DNA of 7,275 bases from positions 1 to 7,275 of the forward strand of contig CANGXE010000067.1 in assembly GCA_947457525.1 (NCBI GenBank), in the 5' to 3' direction. Under the pieces are notes generated by a model. It was given only the letters and a program-made list of their open reading frames with translations. It ran no database searches and was not told the DNA's origin. The translations under genes were made by a program, and so were the position numbers. Each line of letters starts with the position of its first letter. Position 1 is the stretch's first letter. Below are positions 6,876 through 7,275 of this stretch, piece by piece. This DNA comes from Bacteroidota bacterium (GTDB lineage Bacteria > Bacteroidota > Bacteroidia > Chitinophagales > LD1).

Positions 6876-7275
6876 ATCACCTCCTCCAGTTTATTCAAAG
6901 CTGTGTAATAAATTAATTTCTTCTCCACCACAAATCCCGCTTCGCTCAACCATTGCGCATAGTCATTCAATTGTTGTCGGTAGCTATCTTTCTCCTTGCC
7001 GGTTTTATAATCTAGAATGACCGCTTGGTTATCGCTCACGATAATCCTATCCGGAATTCTGGTTTTCGAATCCTGCCTAATCAATGAGCGCTCATTAAAC
7101 ACTTTTACCTCCGGTTGAAAATATGGTGCTAACTCTGGATGATATACAATAGCCTTTAACTGTTGAGCTACTTCTTCAGTTTGCTCCGCACTTAACCAAG
7201 CATCAGCTTTCAACTTTCGGATAACTGCATCTTCATCTCCGACATACTTTATTTGACGAAGCAAATCATGCAACA
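6872..7275 (-). CDS. addA: AddA/RecB-like helicase-nuclease, C-terminal nuclease part only
   Basis: The frame is open from the right edge to a TGA at 6874-6872. It gives the last 134 residues of a larger protein whose helicase domains lie outside the window, so no start can be assigned. What remains is a RecB-type PD-(D/E)XK nuclease domain: a conserved Glu in F-N-E-R-S-L-I, then RIPDRIIV with the metal-binding Asp at 7049-7051, the core ILDYKTGK with Asp-Tyr-Lys at 7004-7012, and YRQQLNDYAQWL with the conserved Gln and Tyr. All catalytic positions appear intact. Placement directly before addB, with a 4-base overlap, supports AddA rather than an isolated UvrD helicase or nuclease. The fragment could also be annotated as a UvrD-family or RecB-like exonuclease subunit. 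Confidence 0.85.
   Translation of the reverse strand, partial: LHDLLRQIKYVGDEDAVIRKLKADAWLSAEQTEEVAQQLKAIVYHPELAPYFQPEVKVFNERSLIRQDSKTRIPDRIIVSDNQAVILDYKTGKEKDSYRQQLNDYAQWLSEAGFVVEKKLIYYTALNKLEEVI
6880..6887 (-). promoter_or_regulatory. Strong Shine-Dalgarno for addB inside the addA coding end
   Basis: The minus strand reads GGAGGAGGTGATATG up to the addB start, with GGAGGTGAT matching the usual 16S rRNA 3' end. The same bases encode the last addA residues, L-E-E-V-I, before the TGA. The other genes here have no clear ribosome binding site, so this one stands out. It supports ATG 6875 as the addB start and efficient reinitiation or coupling after addA. Confidence 0.65.

Noticed and set aside
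4205..7020. Frames of 61-97 codons on both strands inside the addB/addA region
   Set aside because: All overlap the conserved nuclease operon in other frames; their translations show no family features.
4059..7275. Cas4 or CRISPR-linked nuclease reading of the Fe-S nuclease gene
   Set aside because: The four-cysteine nuclease layout is shared with Cas4, but the 938-residue length, helicase-like N-terminus and overlap with an AddA-type partner point to AddAB; no CRISPR repeats or cas genes are visible.

Overview
The window comes from a Bacteroidota chromosome, probably a free-living or environmental lineage. The evidence is a DUF4105/Lnb-type lipoprotein N-acyltransferase with five C-terminal membrane helices, a secreted lamin-tail plus Calx-beta adhesin-like protein, the lack of Shine-Dalgarno sequences before most starts, and moderate, A+T-leaning composition. 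The genus cannot be fixed from sequence alone. No rRNA, tRNA, insertion sequence, CRISPR array or phage gene is visible.

Layout. (1) Bases 1-1496, minus strand: the first 498 codons of a large secreted protein (signal peptide, lamin-tail-like domain, two whole Calx-beta repeats and part of a third), with its C-terminus beyond base 1. (2) Bases 1497-1643: a divergent intergenic region that must hold the promoters of both flanking transcription units; only weak promoter-like matches are seen. (3) Bases 1644-4056, plus strand: a compact run of three genes, a YqgE/AlgH family protein, the Lnb-like lipoprotein N-acyltransferase (9 bases later) and a small alpha/beta serine hydrolase that overlaps the end of lnb. 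They are probably one operon. (4) Bases 4059-7275, minus strand: a two-gene recombination-repair operon read from the right edge, the 3' end of an AddA/RecB-like helicase-nuclease and a complete AddB-like protein, joined by a 4-base ATGA overlap. The addB stop lies only 2 bases from the hydrolase stop, so the two operons converge tail to tail.

How the genes fit together. AddA and AddB would form the heterodimer that resects double-strand breaks, each subunit carrying a PD-(D/E)XK nuclease domain and AddB an iron-sulfur cluster. Lnb would act at the outer face of the inner membrane, adding the third acyl chain to lipoproteins. The roles of YqgE and of the hydrolase are unknown; their tight linkage to lnb is the most suggestive contextual signal here. 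Most of the window is ordinary chromosomal content and I see no clear novel system. The findings below are specific testable points, mostly of modest interest.
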